Assembly: GCF_003992315.1 (NCBI RefSeq)
Contig: NZ_RQVE01000002.1
Location: 1 to 64,000 of the forward strand
DNA: 64,000 bases
Source of the DNA: Veillonella sp. 3891
Lineage (GTDB): Bacteria > Bacillota > Negativicutes > Veillonellales > Veillonellaceae
Direction of reading: 5' to 3'
A model generated the notes under the pieces. The model made no database searches. It saw only the letters and a list, made by a program, of their open reading frames with translations, and had not been told where the DNA came from. The translations under genes and the position numbers were made by a program. The first letter of the stretch is position 1; the number at the start of each line of letters is the position of its first letter. Below are positions 1 through 8,111 of the stretch, in pieces.

Positions 1-3
1 ATG

Positions 4-47
4 AAAGTAGTCTCCCCACAAAAAAGAAACATAAGTGGGGCTACTTT
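4..47. terminator. Hairpin at the window edge
   Basis: AAAGTAG (4-10) and CCCCAC (14-19) pair with GTGGGG (35-40) and CTACTTT (41-47), leaving a 3-nt bulge and a 15-nt loop. It lies 88 bases downstream of the minus-strand CDF gene and could end it, but no clear T-run follows on either strand, so the terminator call is weak. Confidence 0.35.
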
Positions 48-134
48 GTGGTACCTAAAATTAGCTACATCCATTGTTCATCTTGCCTCTTATATTTTAT
101 ATATTTATAGTTCCTAGATTTTGTCTACTTATCA

Positions 135-1298
135 TTATACACCAGTATAGCCGTGTACCACATTCGGTTTCACGACAAATGTCGGCAATACAGCTTCTAC
201 TAACTGCCTCAATTTCTGTGAAAGCTCCGCTTTTGTATATTTCACACTATGCGGCACTTGTACGTCAAAGGCTATCTTTCTATTCTCCACATCGATGCGG
301 ATATCATACAAAGAAAAACTGTCATCATAGGCTTGGATAACTGACACTAACCGTTGTTGTAAGGCAACAGTTTGCTCATTCACAACGATTGGGTCCATGT
401 GGATTGTGAGCTTTAACTGCAATTCTTTTAAAGCTTGTCGTTCTACACGGTCAACCATAGTATGGATGGTCATAGCATCTTGCTTGGCATCTACTTCTAC
501 GTGAATAGAGGCATACTCATGCCCTGGACCATAGTCATGAATCATTAAGTCATGAGTGCCTAAGATACCGGGCTTAGATTCTACAAAACTAATAATCTCT
601 TGCACACGCTCTGCTGTAGGTTCAAATCCCAATAAACGGTCTGTCGCTTCTTTCAGCACCTCAAAACCAGCTTTTGCAATGATCAATGCTACAATTAATC
701 CCAAATACCCGTCAACACTCAATTGAAATATGCCACCTAACAATAAGCCAATAGCAATTGCTGCGGTAGCCCATACATCAGATAAAGCTTCTTTCCCATT
801 GGCACGCAAGATAGGGGAATCAATGCGATTACCAATGGAACGCAAGAAGAACGATAACCAAATCTTTAAAGCCATAGCGCCTAACATAACAGCTAGTGCA
901 GACATGGAAAACTCCACTACCTCTGGGTTCATAATGTGTTCTACCGCTTCAATGCCTAATTGAGCAGCTACGACAAAGAGTAATATAGAAAAACCAATGG
1001 ATAACAAATACTCCATTCGACCATGTCCATATGGATGTTCTGCATCTGCTTTACGTCCAGATAATTTAAAACTCAAAAAGGATACTAATGATCCTCCTGC
1101 ATCTGCTACATTATGGATGGCATCACTAATCATGGCAATGGAGCCGATAAGAAAACCGATGACTAATTCGCCTAAACAAACTAACACATTTACCATAATA
1201 CCTGTTATGCTTGCCATAATACCATATTGTTGGCGTACACTAGTATCTTTTACTTCATCTTTGTTCTTAACAAATAAACGGATTAAAACTTCTGTCAT
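135..1298 (-). CDS. Cation diffusion facilitator (CDF) family metal exporter
   Basis: 387 residues, a usual CDF length. It should be an inner-membrane divalent metal/proton antiporter exporting ions such as Zn, Mn, Fe or Co. The N-terminal two thirds holds about six hydrophobic segments. The metal site signature D59-x2-H62-x3-D66 is in the second segment (SDAIHNVADAGG), followed by the HPYGHGRMEY loop typical of the family and a second acidic site near SDVWAT. The C-terminal part, from about residue 215, is the soluble ferredoxin-like dimerisation domain. The ATG at 1298 has GGAAGG about 8 bases upstream. It is monocistronic. Substrate cannot be told from sequence, and I see no metal riboswitch upstream. 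Confidence 0.9.
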   Translation of the reverse strand: MTEVLIRLFVKNKDEVKDTSVRQQYGIMASITGIMVNVLVCLGELVIGFLIGSIAMISDAIHNVADAGGSLVSFLSFKLSGRKADAEHPYGHGRMEYLLSIGFSILLFVVAAQLGIEAVEHIMNPEVVEFSMSALAVMLGAMALKIWLSFFLRSIGNRIDSPILRANGKEALSDVWATAAIAIGLLLGGIFQLSVDGYLGLIVALIIAKAGFEVLKEATDRLLGFEPTAERVQEIISFVESKPGILGTHDLMIHDYGPGHEYASIHVEVDAKQDAMTIHTMVDRVERQALKELQLKLTIHMDPIVVNEQTVALQQRLVSVIQAYDDSFSLYDIRIDVENRKIAFDVQVPHSVKYTKAELSQKLRQLVEAVLPTFVVKPNVVHGYTGV

Positions 1299-1581
1299 AC
1301 ATACTTCCTTCCTTTCTTTCTTTATTCTGTACTACTTATGATAAAGGTATATAACACAAGTATTGTATTACTCTGTGTAGCAAACCTTTTATTCTCAATT
1401 ACTTTCTCATTATATACTTTTATTTTTCTTTTATCAACTATATTTTTAATTGAGAGCAATAGTTTTCAAAATTATCATATCCTATGTGTTACAGGAATAG
1501 CTCATTCCATTTTCATAGGATATAGGGTCATATTGTAAACTAATCATCCACATTAGCATTGCCACGAAGTAGTTTTACAAG

Positions 1582-1692
1582 TATCCTTAGTAGCCTCCCC
1601 CTTTATACTACTAGGGTACAATTATATACTTTACTATCTGTCATAGAACTAAAAAACTGTAGTGATAGCCTCCCCATCACTACAGTTTTTAA
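1582..1692 (+). ncRNA. Candidate small RNA with two C-rich loops
   Basis: On the plus strand TTGCCA (1559-1564), 17 bases, then TATCCT (1582-1587) form a fair promoter. It is followed by a hairpin with arms 1585-1593 and 1608-1616 and a second, stronger hairpin, 1652-1690, that ends in TTTTT. Both loops contain TAGCCTCCCC, which is complementary to GGGGAGG-type Shine-Dalgarno sequences. C-rich loops that target ribosome-binding sites are known from several Firmicute small RNAs. Whether this one is transcribed is inference only, and the promoter overlaps the first hairpin. Confidence 0.25.
1652..1690. terminator. Terminator of the flavin oxidoreductase gene (bidirectional)
   Basis: Perfect 15-bp stem AAAAACTGTAGTGAT (1652-1666) with ATCACTACAGTTTTT (1676-1690), loop AGCCTCCCC. 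It lies 23 bases beyond the minus-strand stop at 1713, and both arms give a T-run on the outgoing strand. Confidence 0.85.
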
Positions 1693-1712
1693 ATTTATAT
1701 ATTATTAATAGA

Positions 1713-3230
1713 TTACCATTTATGTTCGTAGAACACTTGTGTCCACATAGAAACCTCTGACAATGTTGGATGTGGAGCCATCGCCTCACCAATTGAGATA
1801 ACCGATTGTGGATCCAAATACCGTGTCAATCCTTGTGCACGTAGTTCTTTTGTTGTGCTAGAACCGATGTCTTCATGAACCGGCACTAATTTCACTTCAC
1901 CACTGTTCATCAAATGTACATATGGTTGGAACAAAATCGATGCTTGTGGTCCTACAATATGAGCCCCTAATAAACGATTCGTAGCTTTATCAACTACCAC
2001 TTTGATGAATCCATCGTGTACATCACCTTTATCAATACCTAGGGCCATGCCTTTGGCAGAGTTAGAATAATGGTTGATACCAACTCCTACATCATAACCA
2101 GCTTCTTTTGCTTCCGTTTCTGTCATGCCAATACGACCGACTTCTGGATAGGTGAAAGTCACCATAGGAATCAAATCATAACGTGCCCAACGATAGTCTG
2201 TCGGAGACGTAGCACGATATAAGTTATGAGAGATAATATCCCCTTCATAGTTAGCGCGATGACGGAAGGCTGCATTACCATTTACATCACCTAAAGCATA
2301 CACACCTTCTACCGATGTTTCTAAGAATTCATTGGTTTTAATCCAACCGCCTGGTAATTGTTCAATGTGCGTATTTTCTAAGTGCAAATCTTCTACAGAC
2401 GGAGCAATACCAGTAGCCACCAAAATTTCATCTACACGGATTTCAGATACTTCACCAGTAGTACGATGTTTCACAGTGATTACTTTATCACCATTGTCCA
2501 CTCGCACATTATCACATACAGTATCTGTTAATACATTTACACCGATAGCTTTCATTTCTTCTAAAATATGAGCAGAAATCGCTTCATCTTCTTTTGGCAA
2601 CAAACGCACATTACGTTGAATCAATGTCACTTCTGTACCCGCTGCAGCAAACACACCAGCAAATTCTGTACCAATAGGACCACCACCAAATACAGCTAGG
2701 CGTTTATATGGTACCTTTGGATATTCATTGCCAAATAATTTCTCACTCGTAATATATCCCGCTTCTTCTAAGCCATCTACATGGTTCACTTTAGAATGAC
2801 CACCTGTACCAATGATAATCGTAGGTGCTGTAATTTCTTCCGTTTTTGTACCATCTTGTAATGTGACATATAGTACTTTATCCCTTACAAAAGTGGCAGC
2901 TCCATGGTATACATCAGCATTATCAAAGCTTTCATAAAACTCTTTGACCCCTTTGCTTTTATTAATGGCTTTCCATACGCGTTCACTTACAACATCCCAA
3001 TTTAATGTAGGAGTTGGCGCTTCTACACCGATTTTCTTCCAACCATGACTTTCATGTACCACATCAGCTGCAGTCACCATTACTTTTGTGGGAATACAAC
3101 CACGTGTTAAGCAAGTGCCACCAAAGCCTGTTTTTTCAATAACAGCTACATGTTTGCCTGCATTCAATGCTGCGTCAGCCACTAAACTAGCACCACCAGT
3201 ACCAATTACGATTACATCATATTGTTTCAT
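1713..3230 (-). CDS. Dihydrolipoamide dehydrogenase-like FAD/NAD(P) disulfide oxidoreductase
   Basis: 505 residues, class I pyridine nucleotide-disulfide oxidoreductase. The FAD-binding GTGGAS motif is at residues 10-15 and the redox pair C40-LTRG-C45 in GGTCLTRGCIPTK. The NAD(P) motif GGGPIG lies mid-protein, a second FAD motif is ALGDVNG, and the C-terminal dimer-interface base motif HPTLSE is present. Members transfer electrons between a dithiol (lipoamide, glutathione, mycothiol or mercuric ion) and NAD(P). No 2-oxo-acid dehydrogenase or lipoyl-carrier genes flank it, and it is about 40 residues longer than a typical Lpd, so the true dithiol substrate is open. It is a single-gene unit with its own terminator. 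Confidence 0.85.
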   Translation of the reverse strand: MKQYDVIVIGTGGASLVADAALNAGKHVAVIEKTGFGGTCLTRGCIPTKVMVTAADVVHESHGWKKIGVEAPTPTLNWDVVSERVWKAINKSKGVKEFYESFDNADVYHGAATFVRDKVLYVTLQDGTKTEEITAPTIIIGTGGHSKVNHVDGLEEAGYITSEKLFGNEYPKVPYKRLAVFGGGPIGTEFAGVFAAAGTEVTLIQRNVRLLPKEDEAISAHILEEMKAIGVNVLTDTVCDNVRVDNGDKVITVKHRTTGEVSEIRVDEILVATGIAPSVEDLHLENTHIEQLPGGWIKTNEFLETSVEGVYALGDVNGNAAFRHRANYEGDIISHNLYRATSPTDYRWARYDLIPMVTFTYPEVGRIGMTETEAKEAGYDVGVGINHYSNSAKGMALGIDKGDVHDGFIKVVVDKATNRLLGAHIVGPQASILFQPYVHLMNSGEVKLVPVHEDIGSSTTKELRAQGLTRYLDPQSVISIGEAMAPHPTLSEVSMWTQVFYEHKW

Positions 3231-3319
3231 TTACGTCATCCTTTCTAAACCAATGGATAATCTTTATTCTTTGTATATAGTATATCATACATCGACTATT
3301 TTAGATATGAGAATTTTTA

Positions 3320-4639
3320 CTATTTTCCACTAGCAATAGAATCTAATAATTCAATATACGTTTCTTTGGTTAAAGGAGCTTCAAAGTTTTCTAGAATCTC
3401 CTCAGCTACCTGCGCCTCATCATATAATAAATCAACGATAGTCATAGCTAAGGCTTGAGCCGTTTTAATATAGGCTACATCTGGTACAGTAATATTATAT
3501 TCCGCACTATGGAGCACTCCTTCAATACATCCCACCCAAGGATGGATGACAGGCATTAAATGGGATACATCTCCCATATCTGTGCTCGCTGTCATATGCA
3601 CTCGCTGACGTACATTCTCTGTGCCGAATAGGGGTTCAGAATTGGAACGTAACAGCTGGTTCATATCTGGATTATCCCGCATCGGTAAATACCCTGGTAG
3701 ATCATGAATGACACAAGTAGCACCCACTGCATCACCACCAGCTTTTAACGCACGATTCACTCGTTGATTCCCATCCACAATCGCTTGTACATTAGAGGCA
3801 CGCACATAGCTTTCTACTTGCACATAATCAGGCACACAATTCACCAATGTCCCTCCTTGATTAATAATAGGATGGAATCGGAAATAATCGCTTTCTTTGA
3901 AAGTCTCCCGAATAGCATGCACTCCCATTACACCCATTAAAGCTGCATTTAATGCATTAATCCCTTCGTGAGGGGCTGCCGCCGCATGGGCAATTTTACC
4001 ATGGTATTCAATCAGTTTCGCCACAAATCCATTGGAGGTACTGCCTAAGTTCATTTCTCCAGTCGGTGTGTCCGCTGTTTCCACATGCATTTGCATCGCC
4101 ATATGGATATCATCAAAAGCTCCTTCATAAATCAGCTGTTGCTTACCGCCTAAATATTTAATTGTTCCTTTTTCACGCAATGTATTGCGATAATCCACTT
4201 CGATCATCTCTTCTGCTGGGACCGCAAATAAAACTACATCCCCACCGAGAGCTTCCATAACACCTTCTGCTTGCAAGCCCATAGCTACTGCAAATAGATT
4301 CGCAATTTGCACATTATGACCACAACAATGGGCTGCCCCTGTTAAAGGATCTGCCTTTGGATGTCGATGACATACAATGGCATCCAGTTCACCAATCATG
4401 GCTACTGTTTTTTTAGATTTGCCGCCTTGCAGACGTCCTTTCACACCTGTAATGGCATGCCCCGTTGTAAAAGGAATCCCTAATTCCGTAAACATATCTT
4501 GTACTTTTTGAGATGTCTTATGTTCTTTATATCCCAATTCTGGTTCATCCATAATGGCACTCGCCAACATACGCAAGCGATCTTGCCCTGCTACAATGGC
4601 ATCGCATACACGTTGTTTCACTTCTTCTTTCGTTAACAT
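3320..4639 (-). CDS. M20 family amidohydrolase/aminoacylase-type metallopeptidase
   Basis: 439 residues. A di-zinc hydrolase of the M20 group that cleaves amide bonds of N-acyl amino acids or similar conjugates. Visible metal-site motifs are the GELDAIVCHRHP region, HCCGHN and VPAEEMIE (the catalytic Glu pair), a dimerisation segment in the middle, and a late HSAEYN segment. It resembles the AbgB/HipO-like subgroup more than DapE. The ATG at 4639 has AAGGAG 8 bases upstream. It follows two membrane genes that form a DUF3100 module, with a terminator hairpin in between. This suggests the protein processes a compound moved by that module, but it may also have its own promoter. Confidence 0.85.
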   Translation of the reverse strand: MLTKEEVKQRVCDAIVAGQDRLRMLASAIMDEPELGYKEHKTSQKVQDMFTELGIPFTTGHAITGVKGRLQGGKSKKTVAMIGELDAIVCHRHPKADPLTGAAHCCGHNVQIANLFAVAMGLQAEGVMEALGGDVVLFAVPAEEMIEVDYRNTLREKGTIKYLGGKQQLIYEGAFDDIHMAMQMHVETADTPTGEMNLGSTSNGFVAKLIEYHGKIAHAAAAPHEGINALNAALMGVMGVHAIRETFKESDYFRFHPIINQGGTLVNCVPDYVQVESYVRASNVQAIVDGNQRVNRALKAGGDAVGATCVIHDLPGYLPMRDNPDMNQLLRSNSEPLFGTENVRQRVHMTASTDMGDVSHLMPVIHPWVGCIEGVLHSAEYNITVPDVAYIKTAQALAMTIVDLLYDEAQVAEEILENFEAPLTKETYIELLDSIASGK

Positions 4640-4727
4640 AGTCTGTCTCCTTTTACATTGTATGAAAATACCTTCACTAAAAGGTATCTATATATGACTC
4701 TTACATCTTATTGTACCATGAAAACAA

Positions 4728-4761
4728 AGAGAGAGTTGATAAGAATTCATCAACTCTCTTT
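4728..4761 (-). terminator. Terminator after the DUF3100 membrane pair
   Basis: AAAGAGAGTTGAT (4728-4740) pairs perfectly with ATCAACTCTCTTT (4749-4761), 34 bases past the stop of the 153-residue membrane protein. It separates that pair from the M20 gene. Confidence 0.75.
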
Positions 4762-4794
4762 CATTAGGTTCAGCTATAACCTATATCATTGTAT

Positions 4795-5256
4795 TTAAAT
4801 TACACCTTGCATATGCAATACAAAATGTGCTACTGCTGAAGCACATACAAATGTACCAGCTGTTACCGCTAACGCTACTGGAATGATTCTCCAAGATAGA
4901 CGACGGAATGCTCCCAAGTCTTTTCCTAGGGAAAGACCTGCGTAAGCCAATACAGGTGTAGTAGTGGCTAAGAATGTTACTTCTTTTGTTTGTGCAATAA
5001 TCCATGCTTGCCCTGGCATGACTGGCAAGGAGGCAATGACACCTACTAAAGATACCCAGAATACCATAGGGAAACGGTTTGCTAATGGCAAATAAGAAAT
5101 AATAGCACCAATAATAGCTAAGCCTGCAATAACAAACACACCTACAAGGCTTGGGCCCAATAGATGCTTACCATCAATGATGTTCCCCACGGCAGTCATA
5201 ATCGCTGCAATGCATATGACAATGACAAATTGCGTAATTTTTTCACTCATAGTCAT
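4795..5256 (-). CDS. Small membrane protein paired with DUF3100 protein
   Basis: 153 residues, almost entirely hydrophobic, about four to five membrane segments, no recognisable catalytic motif. I do not recognise a named family. It starts one base after the stop of the DUF3100 gene (ATG at 5256, with GGAGGG 9 bases upstream, inside the end of the upstream gene), so the two are surely co-translated. A repeated small-residue-rich helix pattern (VGNIIDGKHLLGPSL, AYAGLSLGKDLGAF) recalls half of a secondary transporter of the cation/organic-anion antiporter type. My inference is that the two short proteins are the two halves of one carrier. Confidence 0.7.
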   Translation of the reverse strand: MTMSEKITQFVIVICIAAIMTAVGNIIDGKHLLGPSLVGVFVIAGLAIIGAIISYLPLANRFPMVFWVSLVGVIASLPVMPGQAWIIAQTKEVTFLATTTPVLAYAGLSLGKDLGAFRRLSWRIIPVALAVTAGTFVCASAVAHFVLHMQGVI

Positions 5257-5257
5257 C

Positions 5258-6052
5258 TTATTGTCCCTCCTCTGCTAAATCTTGTTCACGTGTGCGGCCT
5301 GTAAAGAAATTATATGTTTTTTCCATCACAGGTAAGGATACGAAAATACCAAAATACACACCTAATACGGTAGTCAACAAATTAGCTGCCCCTGCTAAGG
5401 CTGCAATTTGAGCTTCATACTCTGGATACACCGCAATGATAGGAGCTGTAGAAGCAGCCATCATACTAGCGCTACCTACACCTGCACCCATAGCCAATGC
5501 CAATGGATGGAACCACCCCATTTGAGCAAAGAATCCTGCTAGTACAGAGGCCCACATAGCACCAATCAATACGCCACAGATATACATCCCCATCACGCCA
5601 CGACCTTCCGGAGAGCTGAATCCAAATTTATCGATGATAATCGCCACATTAGGTTCCCGGTCTACAGAGTAACAAGCACCTACTGCTTCACGGCGCATTC
5701 CTACTAGCAATGCCACTGGTAAGCCGAATAAAATAGTACCAAAGAAATGACCTAACTCTTGTAACATAAGAGCTAATCCAGCCGTAGATAAGATTTCTAA
5801 GTTAGGACCAATTCCTAAGCCTACTTTCACCATTAATAGCATTACTGCAATCCCAAGGTAATCTGCTGATTTTTCCATGGTTTCCACTGTTAAAATTTTG
5901 AATGATGGAATGGATACAAACAAGCCCATAATCAACGCGTAAAGAAGCGGTAAGAATACGACTGCCCCAAAGCGTTGAATACCAATCATCTCTGCAATGA
6001 TGGTAATCACAAGAGCCAATGCATGTAATTTCCAGTTTTGTAATACTTGCAT
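5258..6052 (-). CDS. DUF3100 domain-containing membrane protein
   Basis: 264 residues with seven or so hydrophobic segments. I recognise it as a DUF3100 protein from the segments RFGAVVFLPLLYALIMG, GIGPNLE and GAGVGSASMMAAS. The glycine/serine-rich GAGVGSASMMAA helix break looks like a substrate-binding hairpin of a secondary carrier. Function is not established. It is first in an operon with a 153-residue membrane partner and, past a terminator, an M20 amidohydrolase, which points to uptake or release of an amide-bonded compound or its product. The start at 6052 has GGAGGT about 8 bases upstream. Confidence 0.8.
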   Translation of the reverse strand: MQVLQNWKLHALALVITIIAEMIGIQRFGAVVFLPLLYALIMGLFVSIPSFKILTVETMEKSADYLGIAVMLLMVKVGLGIGPNLEILSTAGLALMLQELGHFFGTILFGLPVALLVGMRREAVGACYSVDREPNVAIIIDKFGFSSPEGRGVMGMYICGVLIGAMWASVLAGFFAQMGWFHPLALAMGAGVGSASMMAASTAPIIAVYPEYEAQIAALAGAANLLTTVLGVYFGIFVSLPVMEKTYNFFTGRTREQDLAEEGQ

Positions 6053-6163
6053 ACAATACCTCCTATACTAATAGCAATATGATTTCTTTATTATAGTAAA
6101 GTTTAACATACACGGTCAATGTGTGATTGATTCCGAATTAGCAAGAAGGTTGCAAAAATAAAA

Positions 6164-6199
6164 TAAGAGGTGAATAGATATATCTATCCACCCCTTATG
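6164..6199 (-). terminator. Terminator after flavodoxin
   Basis: ATAAGAGGTGAATAGAT (6164-6180) pairs with ATCTATCCACCCCTTAT (6183-6199), 15 of 17 positions. A T-rich run follows on the minus strand. It lies 44 bases past the flavodoxin stop. Confidence 0.7.
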
Positions 6200-6242
6200 A
6201 TTAAGAGCTAGTATATTTGTGTATCATATGCCGTATATTGGC

Positions 6243-6659
6243 TTATGCATTTACTAAAGCTTTTCCTAATGCTTCACATTGTTCTTTACCAGAATCATCA
6301 GGTTCACCCATTACTGGTAATTTGTCAACTACAACGCCATTAGCGCCTTCTACGCGGCCAGCCCAGTCATCTAACCAAGAGCCACCCCAACCATAGGAGC
6401 CGAACAATACTACTTTTTTGCCTGCCAATTTAGGTTCTAATGCTTCATAGAATGGTGCAAATTCGCCGTCTTCTAATTCTTCAGCACCCATATCAGCGCA
6501 ACCTAATGCTAATTTTTCATAGCCAGCTGCTTCATCAGCAGTGATTTCAGAAACGGATTTTACTACCACTTCTTGACCAGCATCAGCGATGCCTTTACCT
6601 ACAGCTTCTGCCATTGCAGCTGTGTTACCTGTTCCAGACCAATAAATTACAGCGATCAT
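6243..6659 (-). CDS. Flavodoxin
   Basis: About 138 residues starting MIAVIYW. A short-chain flavodoxin that carries electrons on FMN in place of ferredoxin. The phosphate loop SGTGNTAAMAEA is right at the N-terminus, and the FMN isoalloxazine loop FGSYGWGGSWLDDW is at about residues 84-97. The ATG at 6659 is chosen over a longer in-frame start at 6677 because AGGAGG sits 7-8 bases before it. It overlaps the region just after the DUF3793 gene, so the two form an operon. The promoter of that operon carries a Fur-box-like site, which fits the common use of flavodoxin when iron is short. Confidence 0.93.
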   Translation of the reverse strand: MIAVIYWSGTGNTAAMAEAVGKGIADAGQEVVVKSVSEITADEAAGYEKLALGCADMGAEELEDGEFAPFYEALEPKLAGKKVVLFGSYGWGGSWLDDWAGRVEGANGVVVDKLPVMGEPDDSGKEQCEALGKALVNA

Positions 6660-6670
6660 AATGTTACCTC

Positions 6671-7237
6671 CTAGCATGCCGTTACGGCAACCAAAGACTC
6701 TAAAGATTTTCCTTTATTCAACTGTGCGTGACAGTAGTCACGACACATTCGAAAACAATGAAATGCGTGCATAGCTGACGCTTGATTTCCATATACCTTC
6801 CAGTCGCCACAGACTTTATAGCCTGCCCCACGGAATTGGATAAACGCTTTTACATCTTCTAATGGATATCCTAAAAATACACCGATTTCATGAGGAAACA
6901 CATCGCTCATTTCAATGCGTCCACGCAAATGCAATAGCCAATCAGCCAATGTTTCATAGGATTCATATCCATAATGATGTAAAAATGCTAGCACCTCAGG
7001 TTGTCTCAAATAGTCCTCAAGCATACGTTCACGAAATACGAGTAATAATTTTCGTTTTTCACAATGGCATAGTTCATAAAAGAACAGTCCTTTTTGATTG
7101 AATTTATCATTATACTCATGTGTTTTTTCTACCATTACAGCCCCTAAATGCTGAGGTAAGGCAACAAGATTTGCTACTTTAATACCTCGAATCGCGGGCG
7201 CACAATGATAACCGATAATCTGCTCGATGGATTCCAT
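6671..7237 (-). CDS. DUF3793 family protein
   Basis: About 188 residues from the ATG at 7237 (AGGCAGG about 10 bases upstream). A GTG at 7276 in the same frame would add 13 residues but has no good ribosome-binding site. I recognise the DUF3793 pattern: CAPAIRGIKVANLV near the N-terminus, ELCHCEKRKLLLVFR, HEIGVFLGYPLEDVKAFI and a Cys-rich C-terminal FHCFRMCRDYC. Function is unknown. The family is often next to flavodoxin, as here (stop 12 bases before the flavodoxin start). The paired cysteines and the Fur-like promoter site suggest a role in iron or redox homeostasis, which is inference. Confidence 0.8.
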   Translation of the reverse strand: MESIEQIIGYHCAPAIRGIKVANLVALPQHLGAVMVEKTHEYNDKFNQKGLFFYELCHCEKRKLLLVFRERMLEDYLRQPEVLAFLHHYGYESYETLADWLLHLRGRIEMSDVFPHEIGVFLGYPLEDVKAFIQFRGAGYKVCGDWKVYGNQASAMHAFHCFRMCRDYCHAQLNKGKSLESLVAVTAC

Positions 7238-7332
7238 TTGTTGTACCTGCCTTTTTACGTAGTTTGGGGAGAACACTTGCTCTCACAGCAAATAGATAAT
7301 CCGGATATATATCATCTCGAAAGATGAATTAA

Positions 7333-7351
7333 AATAATGAAAATTATTTCT
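7333..7351 (-). promoter_or_regulatory. Fur-box-like operator
   Basis: AATAATGAAAATTATTTCT matches the 19-base Fur consensus at 13 of 19 positions when aligned by hand and is itself a palindrome (AATAAT-gaaa-ATTATT). It sits at and just after the expected start point of the promoter at 7358-7386, an ideal repression position. AT-rich DNA raises the chance of such a match. Confidence 0.55.
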
Positions 7352-7357
7352 ATTATT

Positions 7358-7386
7358 ATAATACAAATAATCCTATCATCTGTCAA
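7358..7386 (-). promoter_or_regulatory. Promoter of DUF3793-flavodoxin operon
   Basis: On the minus strand TTGACA (7386-7381), 17 bases, TATTAT (7363-7358). The match to the housekeeping sigma consensus is nearly perfect. No competing gene lies between it and the DUF3793 start 120 bases away. Confidence 0.75.
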
Positions 7387-7416
7387 TAAGTATGAGAAGT
7401 TTTTTCATTTAAAAGC

Positions 7417-7493
7417 AAAAAGTTGCATTCTTTAAGATGTCACTATTTCAATGCCTTCTAGACCTATAGTCACTCTCAAAGTTTGCAACTTTT
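7417..7493 (-). terminator. Long terminator-like structure after the secreted protein gene
   Basis: AAAAGTTGCA (7418-7427) and TGCAACTTTT (7484-7493) form a 10-bp outer stem with a partly paired interior (ACTAT/ATAGT). TTTTT-gc-TTTT follows on the minus strand. It begins 4 bases past the stop at 7497. Confidence 0.5.
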
Positions 7494-7496
7494 ATT

Positions 7497-8102
7497 TTAT
7501 AATAAATAATTCAGTTGTTTTCTCAGCATTTCATCTTTCACATGGGTCATGACATATCGTAACCGTGGTCCCCCTGTTCCATCTGTTAAGAATGCAATCT
7601 GCAGATACATAGGGTATTCCACTTGTTTGAACCATGTATTCACAATGATTTCACCTAAGTACACATTCTTTTTTACTTCTCGAAATGGTACAACCAACTT
7701 AAATAGTTCTGGATGATCCTTTACATAGGCTTCGTAGTCTTGAACCATAGATATTGCGTATTTTGTTCCAACCGATGTTCCTGTAGGGGACCAGGATTCT
7801 CTTTGTGGACCAAATCCATAGAGTAAAGTTCCTTCACCATAACGAGCATAATAATAATTATTCCCTCGCTTATCCAGTATCTGATAAGACGTACTCATAT
7901 CAATACCGATTTCACGTAGCCCCTCTTCTAATGGCTTTCCTACCCCAGAAGAAATAATACTATTGCTTGAACCTTCTTGTACCAACATGGTGGACGGCCA
8001 TTTGATAGAGACACTATCCGCCGCTTCTGCGGTAGTCATCATACTGGTCATGAACCACGCAAGAACTACAGCCCACGAAAGATATATTATATTTCTATTC
8101 AT
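7497..8102 (-). CDS. Secreted/periplasmic protein of unknown function
   Basis: 201 residues. Residues 1-28 form a classical signal peptide with cleavage expected after AEA (TTAEA-ADS). The mature part is soluble and mixed alpha/beta, with several aromatic-rich strands (YYYARYGEGTLLYGFG). I recognise no domain. The start lies only 9 bases after the glnS stop, so it is probably co-transcribed with glnS, and a long terminator structure follows it. In a diderm it would be periplasmic or surface-bound. No lipobox cysteine is present. Confidence 0.75.
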   Translation of the reverse strand: MNRNIIYLSWAVVLAWFMTSMMTTAEAADSVSIKWPSTMLVQEGSSNSIISSGVGKPLEEGLREIGIDMSTSYQILDKRGNNYYYARYGEGTLLYGFGPQRESWSPTGTSVGTKYAISMVQDYEAYVKDHPELFKLVVPFREVKKNVYLGEIIVNTWFKQVEYPMYLQIAFLTDGTGGPRLRYVMTHVKDEMLRKQLNYLL

Positions 8103-8111
8103 GGTATCCGC

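Larger units (their letters stand above)
1299..1712. other. Gene-free, AT-rich stretch
   Basis: No convincing gene. A 66-codon plus-strand reading frame at 1338-1538 is rich in Ile/Leu/Phe, as expected of AT-rich noise. The right part holds two hairpins with matching C-rich loops, annotated separately as a possible small RNA, and the terminator of the flavin oxidoreductase gene. Confidence 0.6.

Noticed and set aside
1338-1538. 66-residue hydrophobic reading frame on plus
   Set aside because: Ile/Leu/Phe-rich, no ribosome-binding site, lies in AT-rich intergenic DNA; expected by chance.
1299-1650. Manganese (yybP-ykoY) or NiCo riboswitch before the CDF gene
   Set aside because: GGGGGAGG on the minus strand near 1600 was suggestive, but the rest of either aptamer is missing and the distance to the gene is large.
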